DNA of 5,639 nucleotides from the NCBI GenBank assembly GCA_964426895.1, contig CAYRSH010000083.1:1-5639 (forward strand). The letters run 5' to 3'. The position numbers and the translations under genes were made by a program. This document shows positions 1 to 5,625 of the stretch, in pieces. The DNA is from Caldipriscus sp964426895. Its GTDB lineage: Bacteria; Hydrothermota; Hydrothermia; LBFQ01. Position 1 is the stretch's first letter. Each line of letters begins with the position of its first letter. The notes under the pieces were generated by a model, which saw only the letters and a list, made by a program, of their open reading frames with translations, was not told the DNA's origin and did no database searches.

Positions 1-1
1 T

Positions 2-100
2 ATAAAGGTAACAAGCCTTACGGGTACCGGTCCATATACCGCAAACCTTGAAATATATGTCCAAGACAAAGTTCCAGGTTTGAGGTGGGTTAAGTTTTAG
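2..100 (+). CDS. C-terminal end of an unidentified protein (partial)
   Basis: An open frame enters from the left edge and encodes 32 residues before a TAG stop at 98-100. The tail alternates polar and hydrophobic residues (for example NLEIYVQD, then RWVKF at the very end), which looks like a beta-strand-rich extracytoplasmic or soluble domain. No membrane segment is visible. It does not resemble the C-terminus of NuoA, the usual upstream neighbour of nuoB. Codon use (ATA Ile, AGG Arg) matches the other genes, which supports a real gene end; the other two forward frames close early. The stop codon lies inside the inverted repeat at 89-113. Function cannot be assigned from so short a piece. Confidence 0.6.
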   Translation: MKVTSLTGTGPYTANLEIYVQDKVPGLRWVKF

Positions 101-113
101 TTTAAAACTTAAC
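89..113. repeat. Perfect 11-bp inverted repeat between the upstream gene and nuoB
   Basis: The arms at 89-99 (GTTAAGTTTTA) and 103-113 (TAAAACTTAAC) are perfect reverse complements separated by 3 bases. The repeat contains the stop codon of the upstream gene and its right arm reaches the -35 zone of the proposed nuoB promoter. It could be a weak AT-rich terminator hairpin, although no T-run follows it on the + strand, or a dimeric regulator's operator for nuoB. The sequence alone does not decide between these. Confidence 0.5.
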
Positions 114-127
114 AAATCAATCGGACT

Positions 128-141
128 TAAAATACCCGTAT
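128..141 (+). promoter_or_regulatory. Leaderless-type promoter -10 of nuoB
   Basis: TAAAAT at 128-133 matches the bacterial -10 consensus at five of six positions and is followed by only 8 bases before the nuoB ATG. A start site about 7 bases after the -10 would fall at or next to the A of the ATG. No Shine-Dalgarno sequence lies between. No good -35 is seen at 16-18 bp; a TTAACA at 109-114 is too close (13 bp) to pair normally. The bases after the hexamer (ACCCG) are shared with the pntAA promoter. Confidence 0.6.
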
Positions 142-678
142 ATGCAGAAGGTTTATTTTGATATAACACTACAACCCGAAGAGGAGAAAATAATAAGGGC
201 GCAGTTGGAGAGGGCTTTGCTTTTAACAACCCTTGAAAAGGCCTTTGCTTGGGCGGTTAATTGGGGTAGGAGCCATTCCATATGGCCTGCGGCTTTTGGA
301 TTGGCGTGTTGCGCAATAGAAATGATGGCCGCCAATATGCCGAGGTATGATTTGGCGAGGTTTGGGTATGAGGTTTTTAGGGCTTCACCGAGACAAGCGG
401 ATTTAATGATCGTTGCGGGAACCGTTACGGTTAAAATGGCCCCCGTTTTAAGACAGATATACGACCAAATGCCGGAACCCAAGTGGGTTATATCAATGGG
501 AACATGTGCTAACAGTGGTGGAAAATATCACAACTATGCGGTTTTGCAGGGTGTTGACCAGATAGTGCCTGTGGATGTTTATGTGCCGGGATGCCCGCCA
601 AGGCCTGAAAGCTTGATATACGGCATTTTACAACTCGCAAGGAAGGTGCAAAGGGAAACGGGAATGATATTTAAATAA
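142..678 (+). CDS. nuoB: NADH-quinone oxidoreductase subunit B (NuoB/Nqo6/PSST)
   Basis: This is the complex I subunit, in the connecting arm at the membrane interface, that holds the terminal [4Fe-4S] cluster N2 and passes electrons to quinone. The four cluster ligands are visible: the adjacent pair C56-C57 in GLACCAIEMM, C122 in MGTCANSGG, and C151 in YVPGCPPRPE. Other family landmarks are TTLEKAFAWAV near residues 29-39, DLARFGYEVFRASPRQAD (70-87) and KWVISMG (114-120). At 178 residues it is full length; the family is typically 160-220. The chosen ATG gives an N-terminal extension of plausible length and sits 8 bases after a -10 hexamer, indicating leaderless expression. Unusually, it is not flanked by nuoA or nuoC: the preceding gene end does not look like NuoA, and ribA follows with a one-base stop/start overlap (TAATG). 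The other complex I genes must lie elsewhere if the complex is complete. Family assignment is secure; related [NiFe]-hydrogenase small subunits and Mbh/Ech subunits share the fold but not this close motif set. Confidence 0.97.
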   Translation: MQKVYFDITLQPEEEKIIRAQLERALLLTTLEKAFAWAVNWGRSHSIWPAAFGLACCAIEMMAANMPRYDLARFGYEVFRASPRQADLMIVAGTVTVKMAPVLRQIYDQMPEPKWVISMGTCANSGGKYHNYAVLQGVDQIVPVDVYVPGCPPRPESLIYGILQLARKVQRETGMIFK

Positions 679-1250
679 TGGAAGTTTCAAAGAAGGCAAA
701 ACTACCAACCATATACGGGAATTTTGAGATAATGGTTTTTAAAGAGGTTTCAAAGGAGCATGTGGTTGTAATCAAGGAGCCCTTAAACGAACCCGTTCTC
801 GTAAGGATACACTCCGAATGTTTCACAGGGGATGTTTTGGGTTCCCTTAGGTGCGATTGCGGTTTTCAGCTGGAAATGGCATTGGAAAAAATAGCAAATG
901 AGGGTGGTATTTTGATATACCTTAGACAGGAAGGGAGGGGTATAGGGCTTTTTAACAAAATAAACGCGTACTCTTTGCAGGATTTGGGATACGATACCGT
1001 TCAGGCAAACCACCAGTTGGGTTTTGAAGGTGATATTCGCAGGTATGAAACTGCGGCAAAAATATTGAAACTTATGGGAATCAAAAGGGTAAAACTTATG
1101 ACAAACAATCCCAATAAATTAAAGGATCTGGACGAGTTTGGAATAGAGGTTGTGGAAAGAATACCCATTGAAACCGAACCGAACCCCTATAACGAAAGGT
1201 ATTTACGCACAAAAAAATTAAAACTCGGCCATTTACTCACAAAGGTTTAA
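678..1250 (+). CDS. ribA: GTP cyclohydrolase II
   Basis: The enzyme converts GTP to 2,5-diamino-6-ribosylamino-4(3H)-pyrimidinone 5'-phosphate, formate and pyrophosphate, the first committed step of riboflavin, FMN and FAD synthesis in the cytoplasm. The zinc ligands are C48, C59 and C61 in HSECFTGD and LRCDCGFQLE, equivalent to C54/C65/C67 of E. coli RibA. YLRQEGRGIGL (81-91) is the GTP-phosphate loop. Y98, D119 and R121 align with E. coli catalytic residues Y105, D126 and R128. The tail LGHLL (183-187) is typical. At 190 residues it is a complete stand-alone RibA, not the RibB-RibA fusion found in many bacteria, so the RibB activity must be encoded elsewhere. Its ATG shares one base with the nuoB stop and has no clear Shine-Dalgarno sequence, so it is probably translated by coupling to nuoB. 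The pairing is sensible because complex I needs FMN in its NuoF subunit, but that link is an inference. Confidence 0.97.
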   Translation: MEVSKKAKLPTIYGNFEIMVFKEVSKEHVVVIKEPLNEPVLVRIHSECFTGDVLGSLRCDCGFQLEMALEKIANEGGILIYLRQEGRGIGLFNKINAYSLQDLGYDTVQANHQLGFEGDIRRYETAAKILKLMGIKRVKLMTNNPNKLKDLDEFGIEVVERIPIETEPNPYNERYLRTKKLKLGHLLTKV

Positions 1251-1937
1251 ATGCCTTTCGGATTCTTACCAATATATAGCATATATTTGCCCGATACTTT
1301 AAGCCCTTTGTCGCTGCATTTTGATAACGGGAGGGTATATATAGGAACCGCTGAGGGGATTATAATGGTTAATAATAACGAATTTGTAAGAATAAACAAT
1401 CCAGTAATCTCCATTTGTAAATCAAAGGCCGGTATATGGGCATTAACACCCTATAAAATCCGGGTATTTAACGATGATGGGAAAGAGGTTATAAACCTTA
1501 AATTTTCCGAGAATGTAAAAATATTAAGGTGCGCTCAAAAAGGGGTTTATGCAACAACCGAAAAAGACATAGTTTATATACCCGTGTCGTCGGCTCCGAA
1601 GACCATCCTTAATGGAGAGTTTCCGGATATACTCTGGTCAGATGATACACTATACCTTCTAAGCGATTACGAAATAAAGTTCTTCTATAATGGGAATGTC
1701 AAGACACTTTTAAATTTATACATAAACACAAGCGCTATCAGATTTGAAAAGTTTGATAAATGGTTTTTTGTATTGGATGGTGATAATTGGTTGTGGGTTG
1801 CCGATAAGAGGAAAACAACCAAAATCACAACCGCAGATAATTTCACAACCAAAGGGGATACCCTTATTTTGTTCAGAAGGGAAAACTTTGGCAACTTTAT
1901 ATATGTGTTTAAAATTTTGAGATATGGAGAAGATTAG
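1251..1937 (+). CDS. Unrecognised protein, probable small beta-propeller
   Basis: I do not recognise this 228-residue protein. It is almost entirely predicted beta-strand and shows about five or six loose repeats of roughly 35-40 residues. Each has a hydrophobic strand, a turn rich in Asp/Asn/Gly, and a second strand: for example DNGRVYIGTAEGI (25-37), KAGIWALTPYKIRVFND (59-75), KGVYATTEKDIVYIP (97-111), DDTLYLLSDYEIKFFYNG (131-148) and KWFFVLDGDNWLWVAD (170-185). This alternation is typical of WD-like or two-component-regulator-type propeller blades, though no canonical WD or NHL signature is present. There is no clear signal peptide; the N-terminus is hydrophobic but proline-rich and lacks the usual basic start. 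The ATG directly follows the ribA TAA, with a weak AAAGG five bases upstream, so it is cotranscribed and probably translationally coupled. Its last 14 bases overlap ctaB and contain ctaB's start codon. A scaffold or assembly role for respiratory proteins is possible from context but not shown. Confidence 0.85.
   Translation: MPFGFLPIYSIYLPDTLSPLSLHFDNGRVYIGTAEGIIMVNNNEFVRINNPVISICKSKAGIWALTPYKIRVFNDDGKEVINLKFSENVKILRCAQKGVYATTEKDIVYIPVSSAPKTILNGEFPDILWSDDTLYLLSDYEIKFFYNGNVKTLLNLYINTSAIRFEKFDKWFFVLDGDNWLWVADKRKTTKITTADNFTTKGDTLILFRRENFGNFIYVFKILRYGED
1888..1915 (+). promoter_or_regulatory. Promoter of ctaB, inside the end of the preceding gene
   Basis: TTGGCA at 1888-1893 matches the -35 consensus at five of six bases. 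TAAAAT at 1910-1915 matches the -10 at five of six, and the spacer is 16 bp. The -10 is followed by 8 bases and then the ctaB ATG, the same spacing as in front of nuoB, so the transcript would be leaderless. The whole element lies within coding sequence of the unknown gene, so part of its composition is constrained by that protein; this lowers certainty. Confidence 0.5.
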
Positions 1938-2775
1938 AAAGTTTTACATATCCTCAAAACCCGGTATAGTTTATTTTGTCGGGATAGTCGCCTGTGCATC
2001 GGCATACCTTGGAAGTCCCAATCCCTTTAAGGATATAATAAAAATAGTTCCCGTTTCCCTTGGGGTAATGTTATCCGCCGCTGGTTCCGCCTTAATAAAC
2101 AACATATTGGATAGGGAAATAGATAAGATGATGAGTAGGACATCAAAAAGACCTACGGCCAAAGGGGAAATAGATGTAGTTGAGGGTATGGGTGTTGCGG
2201 TTTTTATGATTTTCTTAGGAATAACCTCCGTTTTGATATTTGGGGGAATTGTTCCGGCGGTTTTAGACGCCCTGGCGGTTATATCCTATGATGTATTATA
2301 CACGCTTATATTAAAACGAAGAGACCCTTTTGGTGTGATATTAGGGGGAATACCCGGAGCCTTACCCACACTAATAGGATATTACTCCACGGCAGGCAGG
2401 TTTGACCTTTTATCCCTAATACTTTTTGCATTTATGTTTCTCTGGCAACCCCCCCATTTTTGGGCATTGGCCATTAAGTACAAAGAGGATTATTCTAAGG
2501 GGAATTTACCCGTTATGCCCTTAATATACGGTGATAGATTTACAAAATTGCAATCCCTTTTATACGCCGCTTCCATTTTGCCTTTGGTTATCCTTCCCGT
2601 TGTGTTCGGTTATGTTAAACCGGTATTCTTGTTGATTACCCTACCCGCAAGCATTATTTTTGTGGCCTTACATATAATTTCCCTTAAAAGGGATATATCA
2701 CTGGGTAGGTTGTTTGCCTTTTCAAACATTCTTTTAGTGTTATTCTTTGTTGGGTTTATCCTTTCTAAGGGATAA
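1924..2775 (+). CDS. ctaB: Protoheme IX farnesyltransferase (heme O synthase)
   Basis: This integral membrane prenyltransferase adds a farnesyl group to the heme b vinyl side chain to make heme O, the precursor of heme A and cofactor of heme-copper oxidases. It belongs to the UbiA superfamily. The first Asp-rich motif is NNILDREID (59-67) followed by KMMSRTSKRP (68-77), the typical CtaB/CyoE form that binds the prenyl diphosphate through Mg2+. The second signature is YTLILKRRDPFGVILGG (126-142) with GALP (145-148). WQPPHFWALAIKYKEDY (174-190) and LPVMP (195-199) are diagnostic for CtaB rather than for quinone-pathway UbiA or MenA. About nine hydrophobic segments are visible, as expected. The length of 283 residues is close to the usual 280-300. 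The ATG overlaps the end of the preceding gene by 14 bases and has no Shine-Dalgarno sequence but a -10 hexamer 8 bases upstream. No oxidase subunit gene or ctaA is next to it, so its oxidase partner is not known from this window. Confidence 0.97.
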   Translation: MEKIRKFYISSKPGIVYFVGIVACASAYLGSPNPFKDIIKIVPVSLGVMLSAAGSALINNILDREIDKMMSRTSKRPTAKGEIDVVEGMGVAVFMIFLGITSVLIFGGIVPAVLDALAVISYDVLYTLILKRRDPFGVILGGIPGALPTLIGYYSTAGRFDLLSLILFAFMFLWQPPHFWALAIKYKEDYSKGNLPVMPLIYGDRFTKLQSLLYAASILPLVILPVVFGYVKPVFLLITLPASIIFVALHIISLKRDISLGRLFAFSNILLVLFFVGFILSKG

Positions 2776-2784
2776 TAACACCAG

Positions 2785-2799
2785 TATAATACCCGCTTT
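2785..2799 (+). promoter_or_regulatory. Leaderless-type promoter -10 of the pnt operon
   Basis: A perfect TATAAT at 2785-2790 is followed by 9 bases and the pntAA ATG, inside a 24-base gap after the ctaB stop. There is no Shine-Dalgarno sequence in the gap. The -35 is poor (TTTCTA at 2762-2767 with a 17-bp spacer matches three of six). The eight bases AATACCCG (2788-2795) are identical to those at the nuoB promoter. Confidence 0.65.
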
Positions 2800-3918
2800 A
2801 TGGCCATAACCGTAGGGGTATTGAAGGAAAAAACGGAAAACGAAAGAAGGGTGGCGTTAGTACCCTCGGATATTAAAAAACTGGTTAAAGAGGGCTATGA
2901 AGTTTTGGTTGAAAGGGGTTGTGGTGAGGGGGCTTATTTCTTGGATAAGGAATACGAGGAAGCGGGGGCAAAGGTGATTGATAATCCCGAAGATATACTC
3001 AAAAACGCCGATGTACTATTAAAAATACAACCGATAACCCTGCAAGAAGCGGAAGTATTAAAAGAGGGCGCCGTTTATATAGGATTCACGAGATATTGGG
3101 AAAACTCGGATTTGTTAAAATTGCTGGCCGAAAGAAAAATGACGGTTTTCGCCTTAGAAAAAATACCGAGAACGACAAAAGCCCAATTCGTTGATGTCCT
3201 TTCGTCGCAGGCCACCGTAGCCGGGTATAAAGCGGCAATCATAGCCGCCCATCTATCACCGAGTATGTTCCCAATGCTAACAACGGCAGCGGGTACCTTA
3301 AAGCCAGCGCGGGTTTTGGTCATAGGGGTTGGTGTTGCCGGATTGCAAGCCCTTGCCACGGCAAAGAGGTTGGGGGCTCAAACATTCGCATATGATATAA
3401 GGCCTGCGGCAAAATATGACGCCCAAAGTGTTGGGGCAAAATTTTTGGAATCCCCGGTTTGGGCCGAAGGTGAGGGTGGATATGCCCGGGAACTAACCGA
3501 GGAGGAGAAAAAGATCCAGCACGAGTTTTTGGCAAAGCATATAGGGAATTCCGATGTGGTTATAACCACAGCACAGGTTCCGGGTAAAAGGGCTCCGGTT
3601 ATCGTAACCCGTGATATGATTGAAAGGATGCGCGAGGGTTCGGTTATAGTTGATATAGCGGCGGATAACGGGGGAAATTGCGAACTTACCAAACCCGGCG
3701 AGTTGATAGAATACAAGGGTATAAAGATTTTTGGGCCTTTGAATGTGCCTTCAAGTGTTCCGAGGCCTTCAAGCGAAATGTTTTCAAAAAACATGGTTAA
3801 TTTCTTGGGGTTAATGGTTAAGGATGGGAATATAAACATAGACTTTGGGGAGGAAATTTTGGAAAAGTCGTGCTTGATCTTTAAAGGGGAATTTAAAATG
3901 GAGGTGAAAAATGCCTGA
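2800..3918 (+). CDS. pntAA: NAD(P) transhydrogenase subunit alpha 1 (NAD(H)-binding domain I)
   Basis: This peripheral cytoplasmic subunit binds NAD(H) and exchanges hydride with NADP(H) bound by PntB; the reaction is coupled to proton movement across the membrane. The N-terminal motif LKEKTENERRVALVPSD (8-24) is shared with alanine dehydrogenase. Residues R124, Q129, D132 and S135 in PRTTKAQFVDVLSS correspond, by my alignment from memory, to the hydride-transfer-site residues R127, Q132, D135 and S138 of Rhodospirillum rubrum PntAA. The Rossmann loop is VIGVGVAGLQA (174-184), with D199 of AYDIRP at the usual NAD-specificity position. VDIAADNGGNCELT (284-297) and the C-terminal GNINIDF (343-349) separate it from alanine dehydrogenase. 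It ends at 372 residues without transmembrane helices, so this is the split alpha 1/alpha 2 form, not the fused E. coli PntA of about 510 residues. It is probably translated from a leaderless mRNA and overlaps pntAB by 8 bases. Confidence 0.96.
   Translation: MAITVGVLKEKTENERRVALVPSDIKKLVKEGYEVLVERGCGEGAYFLDKEYEEAGAKVIDNPEDILKNADVLLKIQPITLQEAEVLKEGAVYIGFTRYWENSDLLKLLAERKMTVFALEKIPRTTKAQFVDVLSSQATVAGYKAAIIAAHLSPSMFPMLTTAAGTLKPARVLVIGVGVAGLQALATAKRLGAQTFAYDIRPAAKYDAQSVGAKFLESPVWAEGEGGYARELTEEEKKIQHEFLAKHIGNSDVVITTAQVPGKRAPVIVTRDMIERMREGSVIVDIAADNGGNCELTKPGELIEYKGIKIFGPLNVPSSVPRPSSEMFSKNMVNFLGLMVKDGNINIDFGEEILEKSCLIFKGEFKMEVKNA
3900..3906 (+). promoter_or_regulatory. Strong Shine-Dalgarno sequence of pntAB
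   Basis: GGAGGTG ends 4 bases before the pntAB ATG, inside the last codons of pntAA. This near-perfect site shows that the host does use Shine-Dalgarno initiation within operons. That makes the absence of such sites before nuoB, ctaB and pntAA meaningful. Confidence 0.85.
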
Positions 3919-4195
3919 GGTTTGGGTAGCACTTTATATTTTTATGCTCTCGGCCTTTACGGGTTTTGAAGTTATATCAAGGGTTCCGGTTATACTCCAC
4001 ACACCATTAATGTCCGGCACAAACTTTATACACGGTATAGTTTTGTTAGGTGCCATGATCGTGATGATGCATGCTCAAACCCCCTTTGAATTGGCCGTTG
4101 GGGCGTTTGGAGTATGGCTTGGGGCCTTAAATGTTGTGGGTGGTTTCGCCGTAACCGATAGGATGTTGGAGATGTTTAAGGGGGGTAAGAAATGA
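3911..4195 (+). CDS. pntAB: NAD(P) transhydrogenase subunit alpha 2 (membrane)
   Basis: This small membrane subunit forms part of the proton channel of transhydrogenase. Its 94 residues contain three hydrophobic helices (about 4-22, 39-54 and 58-81) and the family motif VILHTPLMSGTN (27-38), followed by the conserved tail GGFAVTDRMLEMFK (77-90). It equals the C-terminal membrane part of fused E. coli PntA. H41 in FIHGIV lies in the second helix where E. coli has Ser. I recall a histidine at this position (alpha 2 H42) in the Thermus thermophilus enzyme, where it is implicated in proton transfer. A strong Shine-Dalgarno sequence precedes the ATG. The gene overlaps pntAA by 8 bases and pntB by 4 (ATGA), so all three subunits are likely made in a coupled fashion. 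Confidence 0.95.
   Translation: MPEVWVALYIFMLSAFTGFEVISRVPVILHTPLMSGTNFIHGIVLLGAMIVMMHAQTPFELAVGAFGVWLGALNVVGGFAVTDRMLEMFKGGKK
4178..4186 (+). promoter_or_regulatory. Shine-Dalgarno sequence of pntB
   Basis: The purine run AAGGGGGGT ends 5 bases before the pntB ATG, within the last codons of pntAB. It supports the ATG at 4192 as the start. Confidence 0.7.
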
Positions 4196-5571
4196 TTGAA
4201 CACGCAATAATAGGCATATACTTTTTGGCGGTTTTAATGTTTATATTTGGTTTAAAGATGATGTCCGCGCCGAGGACAGCGAGAAACGGCAATCTCCTTG
4301 CGGGTTTTGGAATGCTTTTAGCGATACTCATCACATTTGTTTATATTTTTTACGAATACGCAAACGACCCGCTATTCACCGTAAAGTTGGGTTTAATGAT
4401 CGCCTTAATCCTGTTGGGTTCCGTGATTGGTTGGGTTTCCGCAAAGAAAGTGCCATTAACGGATATGCCCCAAATGGTCGCCCTGTTTAACGGTATGGGT
4501 GGTGGGGCAGCAGGGGTTATAGGTTATTTAGACCTTTTACACCCCTCCGGAAACCCCGCTTTAAAAGTTTTGGCGGCATTGGCGGTAATAATAGGAAGCG
4601 TATCTTTTAGCGGTAGCATGGGGGCTTTTTTGAAACTTCAAGGGTGGATGAACGATAGGCCTATAACCTTTCCCGGGCAGCAGATTTTAAACGCTTTGCT
4701 GTTAATAGGTTCTTTTGTCTTGGCTTATCTAACCTTGCAAAACACGGGATATATTAACCTCTTCGTGCTTCTTCCCCTTTTGTTGGGTTTCCTTATGACA
4801 TTGCCCATAGGGGGAGCCGACATGCCCGTTGTAATATCCCTGTATAACGCTTTAACTGGTTTGGCGGTAGCCTTTGACGGTTTTGCGTTGCAAAATTATA
4901 CCCTTATAGTTAGCGGGACAATAGTGGGGGCATCCGGTACGCTTTTAACCTACCTTATGGCTAAGGCCATGAACAGGTCTCTGACGAATATCCTCTTTGG
5001 TGCGGTTGGGAAGATCGTGGGAGGTGAGGAGACCCAAAAGGTTATGAAGGAAATTAGTATAGACGATGCGGCGGCAACACTCGCCTATGCAAACAAGGTT
5101 ATTATAGTTCCGGGCTTTGGTTTGGCGGCTGCACAGGCCCAGCATAAGGTTAAGGAACTTATGGACGAATTGGAAAATAGGGGGGTTGAGGTAAAGTTTG
5201 CGATACATCCGGTGGCGGGAAGGATGCCGGGGCATATGAATGTGCTTCTGGCAGAGGCGGATATACCTTATGAAAAACTCTACGATTTGGAGGAGATAAA
5301 TGAGGAATTTTCCACTACGGATGTTGCCCTTATAGTGGGTGCTAACGATGTCGTGAATCCAGCGGCGGAAAACGACCCCAACAGCCCAATATACGGAATG
5401 CCAATATTGAAAGCCTACAATGCCAAAAATGTTTTTGTTATTAAGAGGGGTAGGGGAAGGGGGTTTGCGGGTATAGATAACGAACTGTTTTATATGGACA
5501 AGACCTTTATGCTTTTCGGCGACGCAAAGGATGTTTTAAGCAAACTTGTTCAGGCAATAAAGAGGATTTAG
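4192..5571 (+). CDS. pntB: NAD(P) transhydrogenase subunit beta (membrane domain and NADP(H)-binding domain III)
   Basis: This subunit combines the proton-translocating membrane domain with the cytoplasmic NADP(H)-binding domain. Together with PntAA and PntAB it uses the proton gradient to reduce NADP+ with NADH. About nine hydrophobic helices span residues 5-256. Conserved membrane motifs are MPQMVALFNGMGGGAAG (92-108), FSGSMGAFLKLQG (139-151) and IGGADMPVVISLYNALTG (206-223), where D210 and N219 match E. coli D213 and N222. Domain III begins near 290 with a Rossmann fold: VPGFGLAAAQAQH (306-318), HPVAGRMPGHMNVLLAEA (339-356), GANDVVNPAA (383-392) and GMPIL (402-406). KRGRGRGFAGIDNELFY (418-434) is the NADP-phosphate region; K418-R419 match the E. 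coli pair K424-R425. At 459 residues it is full length. N100 replaces the proton-channel histidine H91 of E. coli PntB. No obvious terminator hairpin follows the stop. Confidence 0.97.
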   Translation: MIEHAIIGIYFLAVLMFIFGLKMMSAPRTARNGNLLAGFGMLLAILITFVYIFYEYANDPLFTVKLGLMIALILLGSVIGWVSAKKVPLTDMPQMVALFNGMGGGAAGVIGYLDLLHPSGNPALKVLAALAVIIGSVSFSGSMGAFLKLQGWMNDRPITFPGQQILNALLLIGSFVLAYLTLQNTGYINLFVLLPLLLGFLMTLPIGGADMPVVISLYNALTGLAVAFDGFALQNYTLIVSGTIVGASGTLLTYLMAKAMNRSLTNILFGAVGKIVGGEETQKVMKEISIDDAAATLAYANKVIIVPGFGLAAAQAQHKVKELMDELENRGVEVKFAIHPVAGRMPGHMNVLLAEADIPYEKLYDLEEINEEFSTTDVALIVGANDVVNPAAENDPNSPIYGMPILKAYNAKNVFVIKRGRGRGFAGIDNELFYMDKTFMLFGDAKDVLSKLVQAIKRI

Positions 5572-5587
5572 GCAATTTTCCCTTAAC

Positions 5588-5616
5588 TTGACAAAAGATA
5601 CATTCGTAGGCATAAT
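5588..5616 (+). promoter_or_regulatory. Strong sigma-70-type promoter before the gene at the right edge
   Basis: A perfect TTGACA (5588-5593), a 17-bp spacer and CATAAT (5611-5616, five of six) form the best promoter in the window. The ATG at 5626 follows the -10 by only 9 bases, again predicting a leaderless transcript. It occupies most of the 54-base gap after pntB, so the next gene is likely an independent transcription unit. The AAAGG at 5619-5623 is only 2 bases from the ATG, too close for a normal ribosome binding site. Confidence 0.75.
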
Positions 5617-5625
5617 TGAAAGGTT

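Noticed and set aside
1..51. Open frame 1 at the left edge (16 codons to TGA at 49-51)
   Set aside because: It is shorter than the frame ending at 100 and its Tyr/Lys/Arg-rich product looks like an out-of-frame reading. The frame ending at TAG 98-100 is the better candidate.
153..482. Minus-strand open frame opposite nuoB, and similar ones opposite ribA and pntB
   Set aside because: All are antisense to confidently identified genes and show no independent coding signal.
661..678. Possible FMN riboswitch or separate promoter before ribA
   Set aside because: ribA starts on the nuoB stop codon, so there is no untranslated leader to hold a riboswitch. The only -10-like hexamer nearby (GATATT, 666-671) is weak and has no -35.
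3378..3932. A long minus-strand open frame (184 codons) opposite pntAA
   Set aside because: It lies wholly antisense to a well-conserved gene, its product is Ser/Pro/Ile-rich with no recognisable motif, and it has no promoter or Shine-Dalgarno support. It is a codon-bias shadow.
5572..5587. Terminator after pntB
   Set aside because: The short AT-rich gap has a TTTTC stretch but no inverted repeat before it.
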